Shown here piece after piece: positions 1 through 9,741 of a stretch of 64,000 nucleotides of DNA. Numbering within the stretch: position 1 is the stretch's first letter; each line of letters starts with the position of its first letter. Origin of the DNA: Ensifer sp. LCM 4579 (GTDB lineage Bacteria; Pseudomonadota; Alphaproteobacteria; Rhizobiales; Rhizobiaceae); NCBI RefSeq assembly GCF_001854885.1, contig NZ_MDDV01000059.1, positions 186,001-250,000 on the forward strand, read 5' to 3'. Made by a program: the position numbers and the translations under genes. The notes beneath the pieces were generated by a model. The model searched no databases, had not been told where the DNA came from, and saw only the letters and a program-made list of their open reading frames with translations.

Positions 1-232
1 TTAATTTGGTAAGCGCGCGTCTTGAATGGGAAAGTCTAGAATTCTCCAATAATGCCGTCGAAAAATAAGCCGTTGAAAACAAAAGAATTACCGCAGAAGC
101 GAGCGAAGCGCATGTCCTGCATATTTTCGTGTATTGACACGTACGACGGCTTCTGACAGTTTTCTGCAGCCAAACCGATTTCGAATTTTGAGGAGTGATC
201 GAGCGGTTTGAGTTTTGGAGGAGCCATCGAAC
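1..232 (+). promoter_or_regulatory. Leader and presumed promoter region of the thu operon
   Basis: No credible gene is seen here. The first 120 bases are AT-richer than the rest of the window, as expected upstream of a promoter. A TTGACA occurs at 133-138, but no convincing -10 follows at 17 bases, so I do not call a promoter position. A purine-rich GGAGGAG at 217-223 is the ribosome binding site of thuE. In sinorhizobia a LacI-type regulator, ThuR, is encoded next to this operon; it would lie just outside the left edge. Confidence 0.4.
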
Positions 233-1495
233 ATGACAATGCTTCTGAGGACGTTGACCTTTTGCGCCGCGCTGGGCGCTGCCGAACTGGCCGCTGCCGC
301 CGAGCTGTCGCTTGCGGCCAACACCACCGGCAAGAATGTGAATTTCATGCGCGAGCAGCTCGATCTGTTCGAAAAGCGGACGGGCCATAAGGTCAGTCTC
401 GTCACCATGCCGCCCTCGAGCAGCGAACAATTCAGCCAATATCGTCTGTGGCTCGCCGCCGGGAACAAGGATGTCGACGTCTACCAGACGGACGTCATCT
501 GGGCGCCGCAACTCGCCGACCAGTTCATCGACCTGACGGACGCGGCGAAGGATGTCGTCGGCGATCATTTCCAGTCGATCATTCGATCGCAGACCGTCAA
601 CGGCAAGCTCGTCGCGCTGCCGATCTTCACCGATGCGCCGGCACTCTATTACCGCAAGGACCTGCTCGAGAAATACGGCAAGACGCCCCCGAAGACCTGG
701 AGCGAGCTGGCGGCGACCGCCATGGAAATTCAGGAGAAGGAGCGCGCTGCCGGACAGACGGATCTCTGGGGCTTCGTGTTCCAGGCGAATGCCTATGAGG
801 GGCTGACCTGCAACGCGCTCGAATGGATCAAGTCGTCCGGGGGCGGGCAGATCGTCGAGCCGGATGGCACGATCTCCGTGAATAACGAACGGGCGGCGGC
901 AGCGATCGAAGGGGCCAAGGCATGGATCGGCACGATCGCGCCCCAGGGCGTGCTCGCCTACCAGGAAGAAGAAGCGCGCGGCGTCTGGCAGACCGGCAAT
1001 GCCGTGTTCATGCGCAACTGGCCCTATGCCTATGCGCTCGGTAATGGAGAAGACAGCGCCGTCAAGGGCAGGTTCGACGTGATGCCGCTTCCGACCGCCA
1101 GCGCCGGAGAGGAGCCGTCGTCGACGCTTGGCGGCTGGAATCTCGCGGTGTCGAAATACTCCGACGATCAGGAGGCAGCGATCGAGCTGGTGAAGTTCCT
1201 CGCTTCCAGGGAAGTGCAGAAGCAACGCGCCGTGCAGCTTTCGCAACTGCCGACGATCGCCGCCCTTTATGACGATCCGGACGTCGCCGCGGCGCAGCCG
1301 TTCATGCCGAATTGGAAGCCGATCTTCGAGAGCGCCGTGCCACGGCCTTCTGCGGCCACCAAGGTGAAATATAACGAGGTCTCCTCGAAGTTCTGGAGCG
1401 CCGTGCACAACACGCTCTCCGGCAACGGGACGGCAGCCGAGAATCTCGAACTGCTCGAGATCGAGCTGACGGAGCTCAAGGGCGATAGCTGGTAG
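233..1495 (+). CDS. thuE: Trehalose/maltose/sucrose ABC transporter substrate-binding protein ThuE
   Basis: A 420-residue periplasmic binding protein of the MalE-like family 1. It begins with a Sec signal peptide (hydrophobic stretch to about residue 22, then AAAAEL). It would capture trehalose and related alpha-disaccharides for ThuFGK. The ATG at 233 is preferred because GGAGGAG lies 9 bases upstream; a TTG at 215 would place the Shine-Dalgarno inside the gene. The assignment rests on gene order (binding protein, two permeases, MalK-like ATPase, ThuA, ThuB), which is diagnostic of the rhizobial thu operon. The stop is followed by two stem-loops before thuF. Confidence 0.9.
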   Translation: MTMLLRTLTFCAALGAAELAAAAELSLAANTTGKNVNFMREQLDLFEKRTGHKVSLVTMPPSSSEQFSQYRLWLAAGNKDVDVYQTDVIWAPQLADQFIDLTDAAKDVVGDHFQSIIRSQTVNGKLVALPIFTDAPALYYRKDLLEKYGKTPPKTWSELAATAMEIQEKERAAGQTDLWGFVFQANAYEGLTCNALEWIKSSGGGQIVEPDGTISVNNERAAAAIEGAKAWIGTIAPQGVLAYQEEEARGVWQTGNAVFMRNWPYAYALGNGEDSAVKGRFDVMPLPTASAGEEPSSTLGGWNLAVSKYSDDQEAAIELVKFLASREVQKQRAVQLSQLPTIAALYDDPDVAAAQPFMPNWKPIFESAVPRPSAATKVKYNEVSSKFWSAVHNTLSGNGTAAENLELLEIELTELKGDSW

Positions 1496-1508
1496 CCTCC
1501 CCTGCATG

Positions 1509-1540
1509 TGTCCTCAAATCGGCGTCCGATTTCGAGGACA
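1509..1540 (+). other. Intercistronic stem-loop after thuE
   Basis: TGTCCTCAAATCGG (1509-1522) pairs with CCGATTT (1526-1532) plus GAGGACA (1534-1540). This gives a 14-bp stem with one bulged base and a 3-base loop, starting 13 bases after the thuE stop. No U-tract follows, so it is more likely an mRNA-stabilising or partial-termination element than a full terminator. Confidence 0.65.
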
Positions 1541-1563
1541 GGAACATGTTGCAGCCGTCGCCC

Positions 1564-1593
1564 GGGATGGCGGTCCTCTGCGGCCGCCATCCC
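1564..1593 (+). other. Second stem-loop in the thuE-thuF gap
   Basis: GGGATGGCGG (1564-1573) and CCGCCATCCC (1584-1593) form a perfect 10-bp stem with a 10-base loop. With the preceding hairpin it fills much of the 145-base gap. Such elements commonly keep binding-protein mRNA in excess over permease mRNA. Confidence 0.6.
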
Positions 1594-1640
1594 TCCAGTC
1601 AAACCTTCGGCGAAAAGCCGGATGGCAAGGGGACAACGTC

Positions 1641-2623
1641 ATGACCGATCTGACCGTTGCGGATCCGGCGACCGCTCTGGCGAGCCGCAGGCACATCAAT
1701 TCGGACCTGCGGGCGCAGCGCGTGCGCTCCGCCTGGGTATTCCTGGCGCCGACGCTTCTGGTCCTGGCGCTCGTCGCCGGCTGGCCGCTCGTCCGCACCA
1801 TCTATTTCAGCCTCACCAATGCATCGCTGACCAATCTCGCAGGCGCCGAGTTCATCGGCTTCGACAATTATCTCACCTGGATCACGCTGAAGAGCGGCCG
1901 AACCATCTATCGGGGTCTGCTCGCCGATCCCGCCTGGTGGAACGCCGTCTGGAACACGCTGAAATTCACCCTGATCTCCGTGAGCGTGGAGACGGTCCTG
2001 GGGCTGGTCGTCGCTCTGGTGCTGAACGCGCATTTTCCGGGTCGCGGCCTCGTCCGCGCCGCGATCCTTATTCCCTGGGCGATCCCCACGATCGTTTCGG
2101 CAAAGATGTGGGCCTGGATGCTCAACGACCAGTTCGGCATCCTCAACGATATCCTGCTCGGCCTTGGGCTGATCGGCCAGAAGGTCGCCTGGACCGCCAA
2201 TCCCGATACGGCGATGGTCGCCGTGCTGATCGTCGACGTCTGGAAGACGACGCCCTTCATGGCGCTCCTCATCCTTGCCGGTTTGCAGATGGTGCCGGGC
2301 GACATCTATGAGGCCGCCAAGATCGACGGCATCCATCCGGTCAAGGTGTTCTGGCGGCTGACTTTGCCGCTCATCCGGCCGGCGCTGATGGTTGCGGTCA
2401 TCTTCCGCATGCTCGATGCGCTGCGCATCTTCGACCTGATCTACGTGCTGACGCCGAACAACGCCCAGACGAAGACCATGTCCGTGCTGGCGCGCGAGAA
2501 CCTGTTCGATTTCGACAAGTTCGCCTACGGCGCCGCCGCTTCAACCATGCTGTTCCTGATCATCGCCGGGATCACCGTCCTCTACATGTGGTTCGGCCGC
2601 GTCAATTTCGAAGGAGAGCGCTG

Positions 2624-2624
<1 letters not shown>
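1641..2624 (+). CDS. thuF: Trehalose/maltose ABC transporter permease ThuF (MalF-like)
   Basis: A 327-residue inner-membrane permease of the MalF/UgpA class. It has a hydrophobic N-terminal segment (about residues 30-55, WVFLAPTLLVLALVAGWPL), about six membrane spans, and the cytoplasmic EAA loop (EAAKIDG then P near residues 218-235) that docks on the ATPase. The ATG at 1641 fits the family N-terminus; in-frame codons from 1506 run through the intercistronic hairpins and were rejected. Its last base is the first base of the thuG start codon (TGATG), so the two permeases are probably translationally coupled. Confidence 0.9.
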
Positions 2625-3454
<830 letters not shown>

Positions 3455-3555
3455 GCATTTTCCGTCCGGTCAATCGCGGGACGGCTGAGAAATGCGGAGA
3501 AACGAACTGGAGAGCGGTGCGCACGCCTGCGAGCGCATCCGCGAAGGAGAACAAA

Positions 3556-4584
3556 ATGGCAGAGCTTCAATTGCGCGACATCCGCAAGTCCTTCGGCGCC
3601 TACGAGGTCATCAAGGGCGTCAGCATGGATATCAAGGCGGGCGAGTTCATGGTCTTCGTCGGCCCTTCCGGCTGCGGCAAGTCCACGCTCTTGCGGCTGA
3701 TCGCGGGGCTTGAGGAGATCACCTCGGGCACACTTTCCTTCGACGGCCGGGTCGTCAACCATCTCGTGCCGTCGAAGCGCGGCATCGCCATGGTCTTCCA
3801 GTCCTATGCTCTGTATCCTCATATGACGGTCTTCGAGAATATGGCATTCGGCATGCAGCTTGCCGGCAAGGACAAGCAGCGATGCAGGAAGAGGGTGGAG
3901 GCCGCGGCGGAAATGCTACAGCTGACGCCCTATCTCAAGCGCCTGCCGCGCCAGCTTTCCGGCGGACAGCGCCAGCGCGTGGCGATCGGTCGTGCGATCG
4001 TCCGCGATCCGACGGTCTTCCTCTTCGACGAGCCGCTTTCCAATCTCGATGCGGCACTGCGCGTGGCGACCCGCATCGAGATCGCAAGGCTCCATCGCAG
4101 CATGCACAACACGACCATGATCTATGTGACGCACGACCAGGTGGAGGCGATGACGCTCGCCGATCGGATCTGCGTCCTGCGCGACGGGCGGGTGGAGCAG
4201 ATCGGCACGCCGCTCGAACTTTACGAGCACCCCAACTCCACCTTTGTCGCCGGTTTCATCGGCTCGCCGAAAATGAACTTCCTTTCCGAGACCTTCGCCA
4301 TGCCCTTCGACGCGGACACGATCGGCATCCGCGCCGAGCACCTGGTGATCGATCAGGAGGGCGGCCTTTGGGTGGGAAATGTCGTTCACTCGGAGATGCT
4401 CGGGTCCGACAGCTACATCCATCTCGACATCGGCGCCGCCGAGCCGCTCATTGTCCGGGAAGGGGGAACGTCCAGTCACAAACCGGGAGAGACGGTGCGC
4501 ATTTCGCCGGTCGCCGGCCAGATCCATCGCTTTGACGCGGCCGGTCGGTCGATCGGACGCACGGAAATGCGGGGGGCCGCCTAG
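3556..4584 (+). CDS. thuK: Trehalose/maltose ABC transporter ATP-binding protein ThuK (MalK-like)
   Basis: A 342-residue ATPase of the MalK/UgpC family that powers ThuFG. Walker A is GPSGCGKST near residues 36-44. The signature [14 protein letters not shown] lies near 134-147, followed by Walker B (VFLFDEP) and a switch histidine (VTHDQVEAM). The C-terminal region after about residue 235 is a short TOBE-type regulatory domain. AAGGAG at 3544-3549 precedes the ATG. Its stop codon touches a RIME1-type repeat, which separates it from thuA. Confidence 0.9.
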   Translation: MAELQLRDIRKSFGAYEVIKGVSMDIKAGEFMVFVGPSGCGKSTLLRLIAGLEEITSGTLSFDGRVVNHLVPSKRGIAMVFQSYALYPHMTVFENMAFGMQLAGKDKQRCRKRVEAAAEMLQLTPYLKRLPRQLSGGQRQRVAIGRAIVRDPTVFLFDEPLSNLDAALRVATRIEIARLHRSMHNTTMIYVTHDQVEAMTLADRICVLRDGRVEQIGTPLELYEHPNSTFVAGFIGSPKMNFLSETFAMPFDADTIGIRAEHLVIDQEGGLWVGNVVHSEMLGSDSYIHLDIGAAEPLIVREGGTSSHKPGETVRISPVAGQIHRFDAAGRSIGRTEMRGAA

Positions 4585-4631
4585 CGCATCGGCCCGAAAA
4601 TCGTAACCGACTTTCGGAAAGGTGCATCACG
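4584..4631 (+). repeat. Partial RIME1-type palindromic repeat
   Basis: It starts at the last base of thuK with GCGCATCGGCCCGAAAATCG, followed by the inverted CGACTTTCGG. It matches the first half of the complete copy at 28716-28820 (opposite strand), with substitutions in the right arm. I recognise the sequence type from memory as the rhizobial intergenic mosaic element RIME1. Confidence 0.7.
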
Positions 4632-4767
4632 GCTTTACGAAACGCGGCGACGGCGACGCCACGCAAGTCTGCTTGAACGCAGTTATTGAGGATCATTTCC
4701 AACCGCCAAACGTTAGACCGGAATGGGTGCTACGCCAGCCCCAATTCCGCGTCGACAAAGTCAAACA

Positions 4768-4786
4768 GGGCACCCCTCGGGTGCCC
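4768..4786 (+). other. Stem-loop in the thuA leader
   Basis: GGGCACCC (4768-4775) and GGGTGCCC (4779-4786) form a perfect 8-bp stem with a CTC loop. It lies immediately before the thuA Shine-Dalgarno. Without a U-tract it looks like a processing, attenuation or translation-control element separating the transporter genes from the catabolic genes. Confidence 0.6.
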
Positions 4787-4806
4787 GAGCCATGAGGAGA
4801 ACGACC

Positions 4807-5592
4807 TTGTCTATCAACGCCATCGTGTGGGGCGAGAACGTCCACGAACAAAAGAATGCCATGGTCCAGGAAATCTATCCGGAGGGCATGCACAATACGA
4901 TCGCCGCAGCGCTGAATGCCGATGCTGACATCGAGGCGACGACGGCGACGTTGCAGGAGCCGGAACACGGGCTGAGCGAGAAGCGGCTCGCCGCGGCCGA
5001 CGTGCTCCTTTGGTGGGGCCACGCCGCCCATGGAGATGTCGACGACGAGATCGTGGAGCGGGTCGCCCGGAGGGTCTGGGAAGGCATGGGGCTGATCGTG
5101 CTCCACTCCGGCCATTTCGCGAAGATTTTCAAGCGTCTCATGGGCACGCCCTGCGCGCTGAAATGGCGTGAGGCGGGCGAACGCGAGCGCGTCTGGGTGG
5201 TCAATCCGCGTCATCCGATCGCCGAGGGTCTCGGCGAAAGCTTCGTGATCGAGTACGAGGAGATGTATGGGGAGGCGTTTTCAGTGCCGGAACCACTCGA
5301 GACCGTGTTCATCTCCTGGTTCGCCGGCGGAGAGGTCTTCCGCTCCGGGCTCACCTGGCGGCGCGGCGCGGGCAACATCTTTTATTTTCGCCCCGGACAC
5401 GAGACCTACCCGACCTACCACGACGCCACGGTGCACAAGGTGCTGCGCAACGCAGTGAAATGGGCCTACAACCCGCAAGGCGCCCATAAGGCGATCCACG
5501 GCGCACCGAACGTGCCCGTCGAGAAAGCGCCGGAGCCGATCGTCGAACGCGGGCCGAAGCTGCACCGCGCCGGCGAAGCCGGCTACCGCTAA
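4807..5592 (+). CDS. thuA: Trehalose utilization protein ThuA
   Basis: A 261-residue ThuA family protein (glutamine-amidotransferase-like fold). With ThuB it handles imported trehalose, sucrose and maltitol through 3-keto derivatives (knowledge of the S. meliloti thuAB system). The N-terminus [13 protein letters not shown] matches the family. Two starts compete. ATG 4792 has no good ribosome site. TTG 4807 sits 7 bases after GAGGAGA and gives the N-terminus I remember for the family, so I chose it; the ATG would add five residues. It is followed 10 bases later by thuB. Confidence 0.85.
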   Translation: MSINAIVWGENVHEQKNAMVQEIYPEGMHNTIAAALNADADIEATTATLQEPEHGLSEKRLAAADVLLWWGHAAHGDVDDEIVERVARRVWEGMGLIVLHSGHFAKIFKRLMGTPCALKWREAGERERVWVVNPRHPIAEGLGESFVIEYEEMYGEAFSVPEPLETVFISWFAGGEVFRSGLTWRRGAGNIFYFRPGHETYPTYHDATVHKVLRNAVKWAYNPQGAHKAIHGAPNVPVEKAPEPIVERGPKLHRAGEAGYR

Positions 5593-5602
5593 GGGGGTTG
5601 CA

Positions 5603-6646
5603 ATGCGTCTCCTGGTACTCGGAACCGGCGGCATGGGAAACAGCCATGCCAATGCCTTTGCCAAGATAGACGGCGTCCAGATGGTGGGTGCCGTCGATGT
5701 CGACCCGGCGCGCGCCAGGGCCTTTGCCACCCGGCACGGCATCGAGCACGCCTTTACCTCACTCGAGGAGGCGATCGCCTGGGGCGAATTCGATGCGGCG
5801 ACCAACGTCACGCCGGACAAGGCACACCACCCGACGACGCTGGCGCTGATCGCCGCCGGCAAGCACGTGCTCTGCGAAAAGCCGTTGGCGGAGAATTACG
5901 ACAAGGCCGCGGAGATGGCCGAAGCCGCCGAACGCTCCGGCCTGGTCACCATGGTCAACCTCACCTACCGCAATGTCGCACCGCTGCAGAAGGCGCGGGA
6001 ACTGGTGCTCGCCGGCGAGATCGGCCGGCTACGGCATCTGGAAGCCTCCTATCTGCAGAGCTGGCTCGTATCGAAGGCCTGGGGCGATTGGGCGAGCGAG
6101 TCCACATGGCTGTGGCGCCTGTCGACCAAGCATGGCTCGAATGGCGTACTCGGTGATGTCGGCATCCACATTCTCGATTTTGCAGGCTATGGCACCGGCA
6201 GTTCCGTGGAACGGGTGTTCGCGCGACTGAAGTCCTTCGAAAAGGCGCCGGACAACCGGATCGGCGAGTACGATCTCGACGCCAATGACAGCTTCGCCAT
6301 GACGGTGGAACTGGAAAATGGTGCCATGGGCGTGATCCACGCCAGCCGCTGGGCGACGGGCCATCTGAACGAGCTGAGATTGAGGCTTCACGGCGACCAC
6401 GGCGCGCTGGAGGTGATTCATACGCCGCAGGGGTCGAGCCTGCGGGCCTGCCTTGGCGAGGACGTGGAAACGGCGCTCTGGCGGGATATCGACGCCGGTT
6501 CGGTGGCCACCAATTACGAACGCTTCGTGGCCGCGGTCGAGAAGGGGGAGACGGTCGAGCCCGGCTTCCGCCATGCCGCAAACCTGCAGAAGGTTCTGGA
6601 TATGGCAATGGAAACCGAAGCAGGGCGCTGCGAACTCGCCGTATAG
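5603..6646 (+). CDS. thuB: Trehalose utilization dehydrogenase ThuB (Gfo/Idh/MocA family)
   Basis: A 347-residue NAD(P)-dependent oxidoreductase. The Rossmann motif GTGGMGNSHANA lies at about residues 7-18. EKP in LCEKPLAEN (about residue 93) is the family's catalytic lysine region. A C-terminal GFO_IDH_MocA_C domain follows. With ThuA it is needed for 3-keto-trehalose formation or use (family knowledge). GGGGTTGCA precedes the ATG. It is the last gene of the operon; a RIME1 fragment and a long stem-loop follow. Confidence 0.9.
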   Translation: MRLLVLGTGGMGNSHANAFAKIDGVQMVGAVDVDPARARAFATRHGIEHAFTSLEEAIAWGEFDAATNVTPDKAHHPTTLALIAAGKHVLCEKPLAENYDKAAEMAEAAERSGLVTMVNLTYRNVAPLQKARELVLAGEIGRLRHLEASYLQSWLVSKAWGDWASESTWLWRLSTKHGSNGVLGDVGIHILDFAGYGTGSSVERVFARLKSFEKAPDNRIGEYDLDANDSFAMTVELENGAMGVIHASRWATGHLNELRLRLHGDHGALEVIHTPQGSSLRACLGEDVETALWRDIDAGSVATNYERFVAAVEKGETVEPGFRHAANLQKVLDMAMETEAGRCELAV

Positions 6647-6655
6647 CGCCTCTCC

Positions 6656-6713
6656 CGCATCGACCCGAAAATCGTATCCGATTTTCGGAAAGCTCGACGC
6701 GCAGATTCAAAGG
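6656..6713 (+). repeat. Partial RIME1-type palindromic repeat
   Basis: It holds CGCATCGACCCGAAAATCG, then the inverted CGATTTTCGG, then AAAGCTCGACGCGCAGATTCAAAG. This corresponds to a little over half of the full copy at 28716-28820 and stops where the second palindrome should begin. It lies 10 bases after thuB. Confidence 0.75.
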
Positions 6714-6784
6714 CTCGATGCTGCCCGGCGGAGATGCACTCCATCCTCCCAAAATCGACCAGCGAGTTTGGGACACGAGCAAAT

Positions 6785-6831
6785 CCCTGAAGCGCGCGCT
6801 CGGATCGGATCCGCTGTCTCGCGCTTCAGGG
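6785..6831. terminator. Long stem-loop between the convergent thuB and SPW genes
   Basis: CCCTGAAGCGCG (6785-6796) and CGCGCTTCAGGG (6820-6831) form a perfect 12-bp stem with a 23-base loop. It lies just downstream of the SPW stop on the minus strand and of thuB on the plus strand. There is no clear U-run on either side, so a terminator role is plausible but unproven. Confidence 0.45.
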
Positions 6832-6836
6832 GTACC

Positions 6837-7193
6837 TCAGGCGTGTGAGTGATGGCGATAGTCCCAGACCGCCCAGGCTGCAAGCGCGGCGACGAGCAGA
6901 CCCAGAATGACGTGAGTCCACATCGCATTCACGTTCGCCATGAAGCCGAGGAGCCAGGGAGATACGATCAACCACAGGCCGATCACCATATTGGCCCATT
7001 CCTCCCATTCGGCGAAGGCCGAAAGGGTTGCTACCGCGAGGGCGCCGAGCACGATGCCGACGATCCAGGCGTTCCAGGTCGGAGCGGCCTCGGATGCGAA
7101 GCCGATGACCCAGGGAGAAACGAACAGGCACACCGCCAGGACCAGGTTCGCCCAGTCCTGGGCTCTTTTTCCTGCCATGAGAGTGCTGGGCAT
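6837..7193 (-). CDS. SPW repeat membrane protein
   Basis: A 118-residue protein with two copies of a short unit: W-A/-N near the start, a hydrophobic span, then SPWVIGF (about residues 28-34) and SPWLLGF (about 78-84). This is the SPW (vitamin K epoxide reductase-like) repeat family of four-span membrane proteins with no firmly established function. The start at 7193 is chosen because GGAGG lies 5-6 bases upstream; an ATG four codons earlier overlaps that site. It neighbours the nitrite-reduction island but has no NnrR box of its own. Confidence 0.8.
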   Translation of the reverse strand: MPSTLMAGKRAQDWANLVLAVCLFVSPWVIGFASEAAPTWNAWIVGIVLGALAVATLSAFAEWEEWANMVIGLWLIVSPWLLGFMANVNAMWTHVILGLLVAALAAWAVWDYRHHSHA

Positions 7194-7408
7194 GACAACC
7201 TCCATATGAAGTTGGCCAAAGCGTCACCACTCGCTGGAATGAACGTCCCAACTCCGCTCGACCGAGATCGGGCAGTCGCTGTAACGCCTTGAATTGCCGG
7301 TGATTTTATCTAAAAAACGTCGCGAATACAAGAAATCCGTTACTGCGGGCCCTGTGGCTATTCGCCCGATGCACGGATCACCAGCCTGCCGCGGGTTCCG
7401 CAAGCCGA

Positions 7409-7433
7409 TACAGCGCCGCGCGTCTTATCAGAC
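7409..7433 (-). repeat. RIME1 end fragment beside truncated hemN
   Basis: TACAGCGCCGCGCGTCTT then ATCAGAC matches one terminal arm of the complete RIME1-type copy at 28716. Only this arm remains. It sits 31 bases beyond the stop of the hemN remnant and may mark the deletion junction. Confidence 0.55.
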
Positions 7434-7463
7434 AGCAGGCCGCTCTTCAGCGGCACGTGGCCT

Positions 7464-7796
7464 TCAGGCAGCCTTGCTGTGCGCACGGGCCGATTGCGTA
7501 AGATAGGCGTCGAAGGCGGCGGCAACGGCGCGGATGACCTGACGCAACATGTCGAGATAATCGTGGATCGGCTGGGCGCGCTGGGTGATCGTAGCATGGC
7601 AGCCGCAATACCAGCACATTGATCGGCAGAAGGGGATGTGCAGGTAGCGGGAGGCGGGCTTCTCTGCCGGCGCGGCGGCAGGCCAGTCGCCATAGCTGTC
7701 CGCTCCGACGGCCGGCGAAAAGCGCGGTGCGGTCGGATAGCTCGTGTAGCGGGGCAGGCGCGCCTCGCCATATTTCGCGACAAGAGTCGATTGCAT
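7464..7796 (-). pseudogene. hemN: Truncated oxygen-independent coproporphyrinogen III oxidase (hemN N-terminus)
   Basis: The 110 residues correspond to only the first quarter of HemN, a radical SAM enzyme of about 450 residues that makes haem under anoxia. The visible part has the RYTSYPTAP motif and the cluster-binding cysteines in HIPFCRSMCWYCGC (about residues 60-73). Homology ends after LDMLRQVIRA and the frame stops soon after. The substrate-binding and barrel regions are missing, so it cannot be an active HemN. Intact hemN genes are usual members of rhizobial nir clusters. An NnrR box survives 107 bases upstream, so the loss is probably recent. Confidence 0.85.
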
Positions 7797-7902
7797 GGGA
7801 ATGTCCTTATTCGGGCGGAATGACATGTGCCGCATTCTAGGGGAATGCCCGCGCGCCTCTTTGCGCGAAGGCAAGGGCGAAGGTGCGCTCTGTTGATTTT
7901 GT

Positions 7903-7916
7903 TTGCTCGCGGTCAA
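7903..7916. promoter_or_regulatory. NnrR/FNR-type box between hemN remnant and DUF2249 gene
   Basis: TTGCTCGCGGTCAA fits TTG-N8-CAA; with flanks it is TTTG-N8-CAAAG. It lies 107 bases from the hemN start (minus) and 100 bases from the DUF2249 start (plus), so it could serve either direction. The same extended motif occurs upstream of nirK and azu. Confidence 0.75.
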
Positions 7917-8015
7917 AGTGGCTGGTCGAGGCAGGAGCTAGGGTCGGGCGCATTCCGGTCCGGTCGAGCCGCCGCCGCATCGGAAATGTCACGAGGGGCG
8001 GCCAACGAGAACGAC

Positions 8016-8291
8016 ATGACAGAGACCAAGCCATCCATCGACGTACGCACCGTTCCGCCGCGCGAGCGGCATCCGCGCATCTTCGGCATGCTCGGTGCAC
8101 TTCTCCCAGGTCGGTCGCTGCTGATTACCAGTGATCACGACCCGCGCCCGCTTCACTATCAGCTGGAGACGAATTTCCCCGGCCAGTTCGGCTGGGACTA
8201 TCTGGAAGCGGGGCCGGAGGTCTGGCGCGTCGAAATCGTCAGGGTCGAGGACGGCGCTGGCTGCGAATGCTGCTGCGGGTCGGAACACTGA
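8016..8291 (+). CDS. DUF2249 domain protein
   Basis: A 91-residue protein that is one DUF2249 domain: IDVRTVPPRERHPRIF at the N-terminus, then DHDPRPLHYQLE (about residues 39-50). The family is related to SirA/TusA-like folds, and its members cluster with denitrification and respiratory genes; the molecular role is unknown. A C-terminal CECCC group (about residues 84-88) gives four close cysteines that could bind metal or an Fe-S species. It follows an NnrR box and begins the DUF2249/membrane/DUF2249/SufT-like unit. Confidence 0.8.
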   Translation: MTETKPSIDVRTVPPRERHPRIFGMLGALLPGRSLLITSDHDPRPLHYQLETNFPGQFGWDYLEAGPEVWRVEIVRVEDGAGCECCCGSEH

Positions 8292-8370
8292 TCCACCCTG
8301 GCATCTGCGACTTCGGCCCCGGACGTCAACGGGCTTTCCGGAGGCAGAGGTCGCAAACGCGCACTTTTGG

Positions 8371-9738
8371 ATGAGACCGATGCCGGGCGCCACGCTTTCC
8401 CGATGGACGATGTCCTATTTCGCCGCCGCCTGCCTGTTCCTGGTGATCGGCGAATGCATGCTCGCCGCTGGCTACGGCTATCCCTTCGAAACGGTGGCTG
8501 CTTTCGGGACCTTGGCACTCGTGCATGTCCTTGCCATTGGTTGGCTCGGCCTCCTGATGTTGGGAGCGCTCCTGCAATTCGTGCCGGTGCTGGTGGCCGT
8601 TCCGCTACGCGGAGAACGGCTCGCGGGCCCGACGCTGCTTCTCGTCATTGCGGGGCTTCTGCTGCTCCTCGGCGGTTTTGCCGCGCTTGCGGGTGCGACG
8701 ACGCTTTCGCCGAACCTGCTGCCGATCGGCGCCGTGGCGCTCGTTACCGGCTTCGCACTTGCGGCGGGCATGTTCGCGACCACGCTTTTCGCTGCGCGCC
8801 CGCTGCCGCATCCGGCCCGCTTCGTCGCGGCCGGCCTGCTTGCGCTGATGGCGACGGTATTGATTGGCGCTTGCTTCGCCGCACTGCTTTCGGGCGCGAT
8901 CGAAAGCGACCTTCTCACCGCCCTTGTCGTTCGCGGCGTGCCGCTGCATGCCGCCCTCGGCCTCGGTGGTTGGCTCAGCTTCACGGCTATCGGCGTCAGT
9001 TACCGTCTGTTGCCGATGTTCATGCTCGCGCCCGACGATGTGCGACCTACCACGAAGATCGCCTGGTGGGCGGGCATCGCCGCGCTGGGGCTGGTTGCGG
9101 CCTCGGTCGGGCTCGCCGTTATCGGGCCTTCGGCCATGGCTGGCCTGCTCGTGCTGGCGATGCTCCTTACCCTCGGTCTCACCGTCCTTTACGGAGTCGA
9201 CGCGGTGCGGCTTTATCGCCAGCGCCGGCGCAGGGCCGTGGAACTCAACATCCGGGCAAGCTATGCCGCCTTTGTAGCACTCATCGCCTCCGTTGCGATG
9301 TTCGCGCTCCCTGCCATGCGGGCCGCCGCCGGGGAGGGGGCTGCCGCGCTCGTCTATCTCTTCTTCTTTGGCTGGCTCAGCGGGCTTGGCCTCGCGCAGC
9401 TCTACAAGATCGTGCCATTCCTGACCTGGCTCGAGTGTTATGGTCCCGTGCTTGGCCGCGTTCCGGTTCCGCGCGTGCAGGATCTCGTTAGCGAAAGGCG
9501 GGCAAGCCTCTGGTTCTGCCTGTATCATGCGGCTGTGAGCGCGGCCACGTTTTCGCTGTTCATGGGCAGCCATCCGTCGTTTCGCATCGCGGCGCTGGCA
9601 CAGCTCGCCGCGACTATCGCCCTGATCGCGGAATTCCTGCGCGCCCGAAATCTCTCCGCCGTCGCCGCCGCCTCGCGCGTTCCCATTGGAGTGCCGCGGC
9701 CGCATCTCTTTTTGCCCCCGTTTCGTCCACAGGAGTGA
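8371..9738 (+). CDS. Polytopic membrane protein of the nitrite-reduction cluster
   Basis: A 455-residue protein with about twelve hydrophobic spans. Histidines lie at the ends of predicted helices, for example in LVHVLAIGWLG (about residue 52) and PLHAALGLGGWLS (about 193). The pattern is reminiscent of haem-copper oxidase subunit I or NnrS-like haem proteins, but I cannot assign it firmly. The ATG at 8371 is used because the frame upstream overlaps the DUF2249 gene; an ATG nine bases later is also possible. It is four bases from the next DUF2249 gene, so it is clearly part of this operon. A role in NO or nitrite metabolism is inferred from context only. Confidence 0.65.
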   Translation: MRPMPGATLSRWTMSYFAAACLFLVIGECMLAAGYGYPFETVAAFGTLALVHVLAIGWLGLLMLGALLQFVPVLVAVPLRGERLAGPTLLLVIAGLLLLLGGFAALAGATTLSPNLLPIGAVALVTGFALAAGMFATTLFAARPLPHPARFVAAGLLALMATVLIGACFAALLSGAIESDLLTALVVRGVPLHAALGLGGWLSFTAIGVSYRLLPMFMLAPDDVRPTTKIAWWAGIAALGLVAASVGLAVIGPSAMAGLLVLAMLLTLGLTVLYGVDAVRLYRQRRRRAVELNIRASYAAFVALIASVAMFALPAMRAAAGEGAAALVYLFFFGWLSGLGLAQLYKIVPFLTWLECYGPVLGRVPVPRVQDLVSERRASLWFCLYHAAVSAATFSLFMGSHPSFRIAALAQLAATIALIAEFLRARNLSAVAAASRVPIGVPRPHLFLPPFRPQE

Positions 9739-9741
9739 GCC

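Noticed and set aside
133-138. TTGACA as a -35 element for the thu operon
   Set aside because: No acceptable -10 hexamer follows at 16-18 bases.
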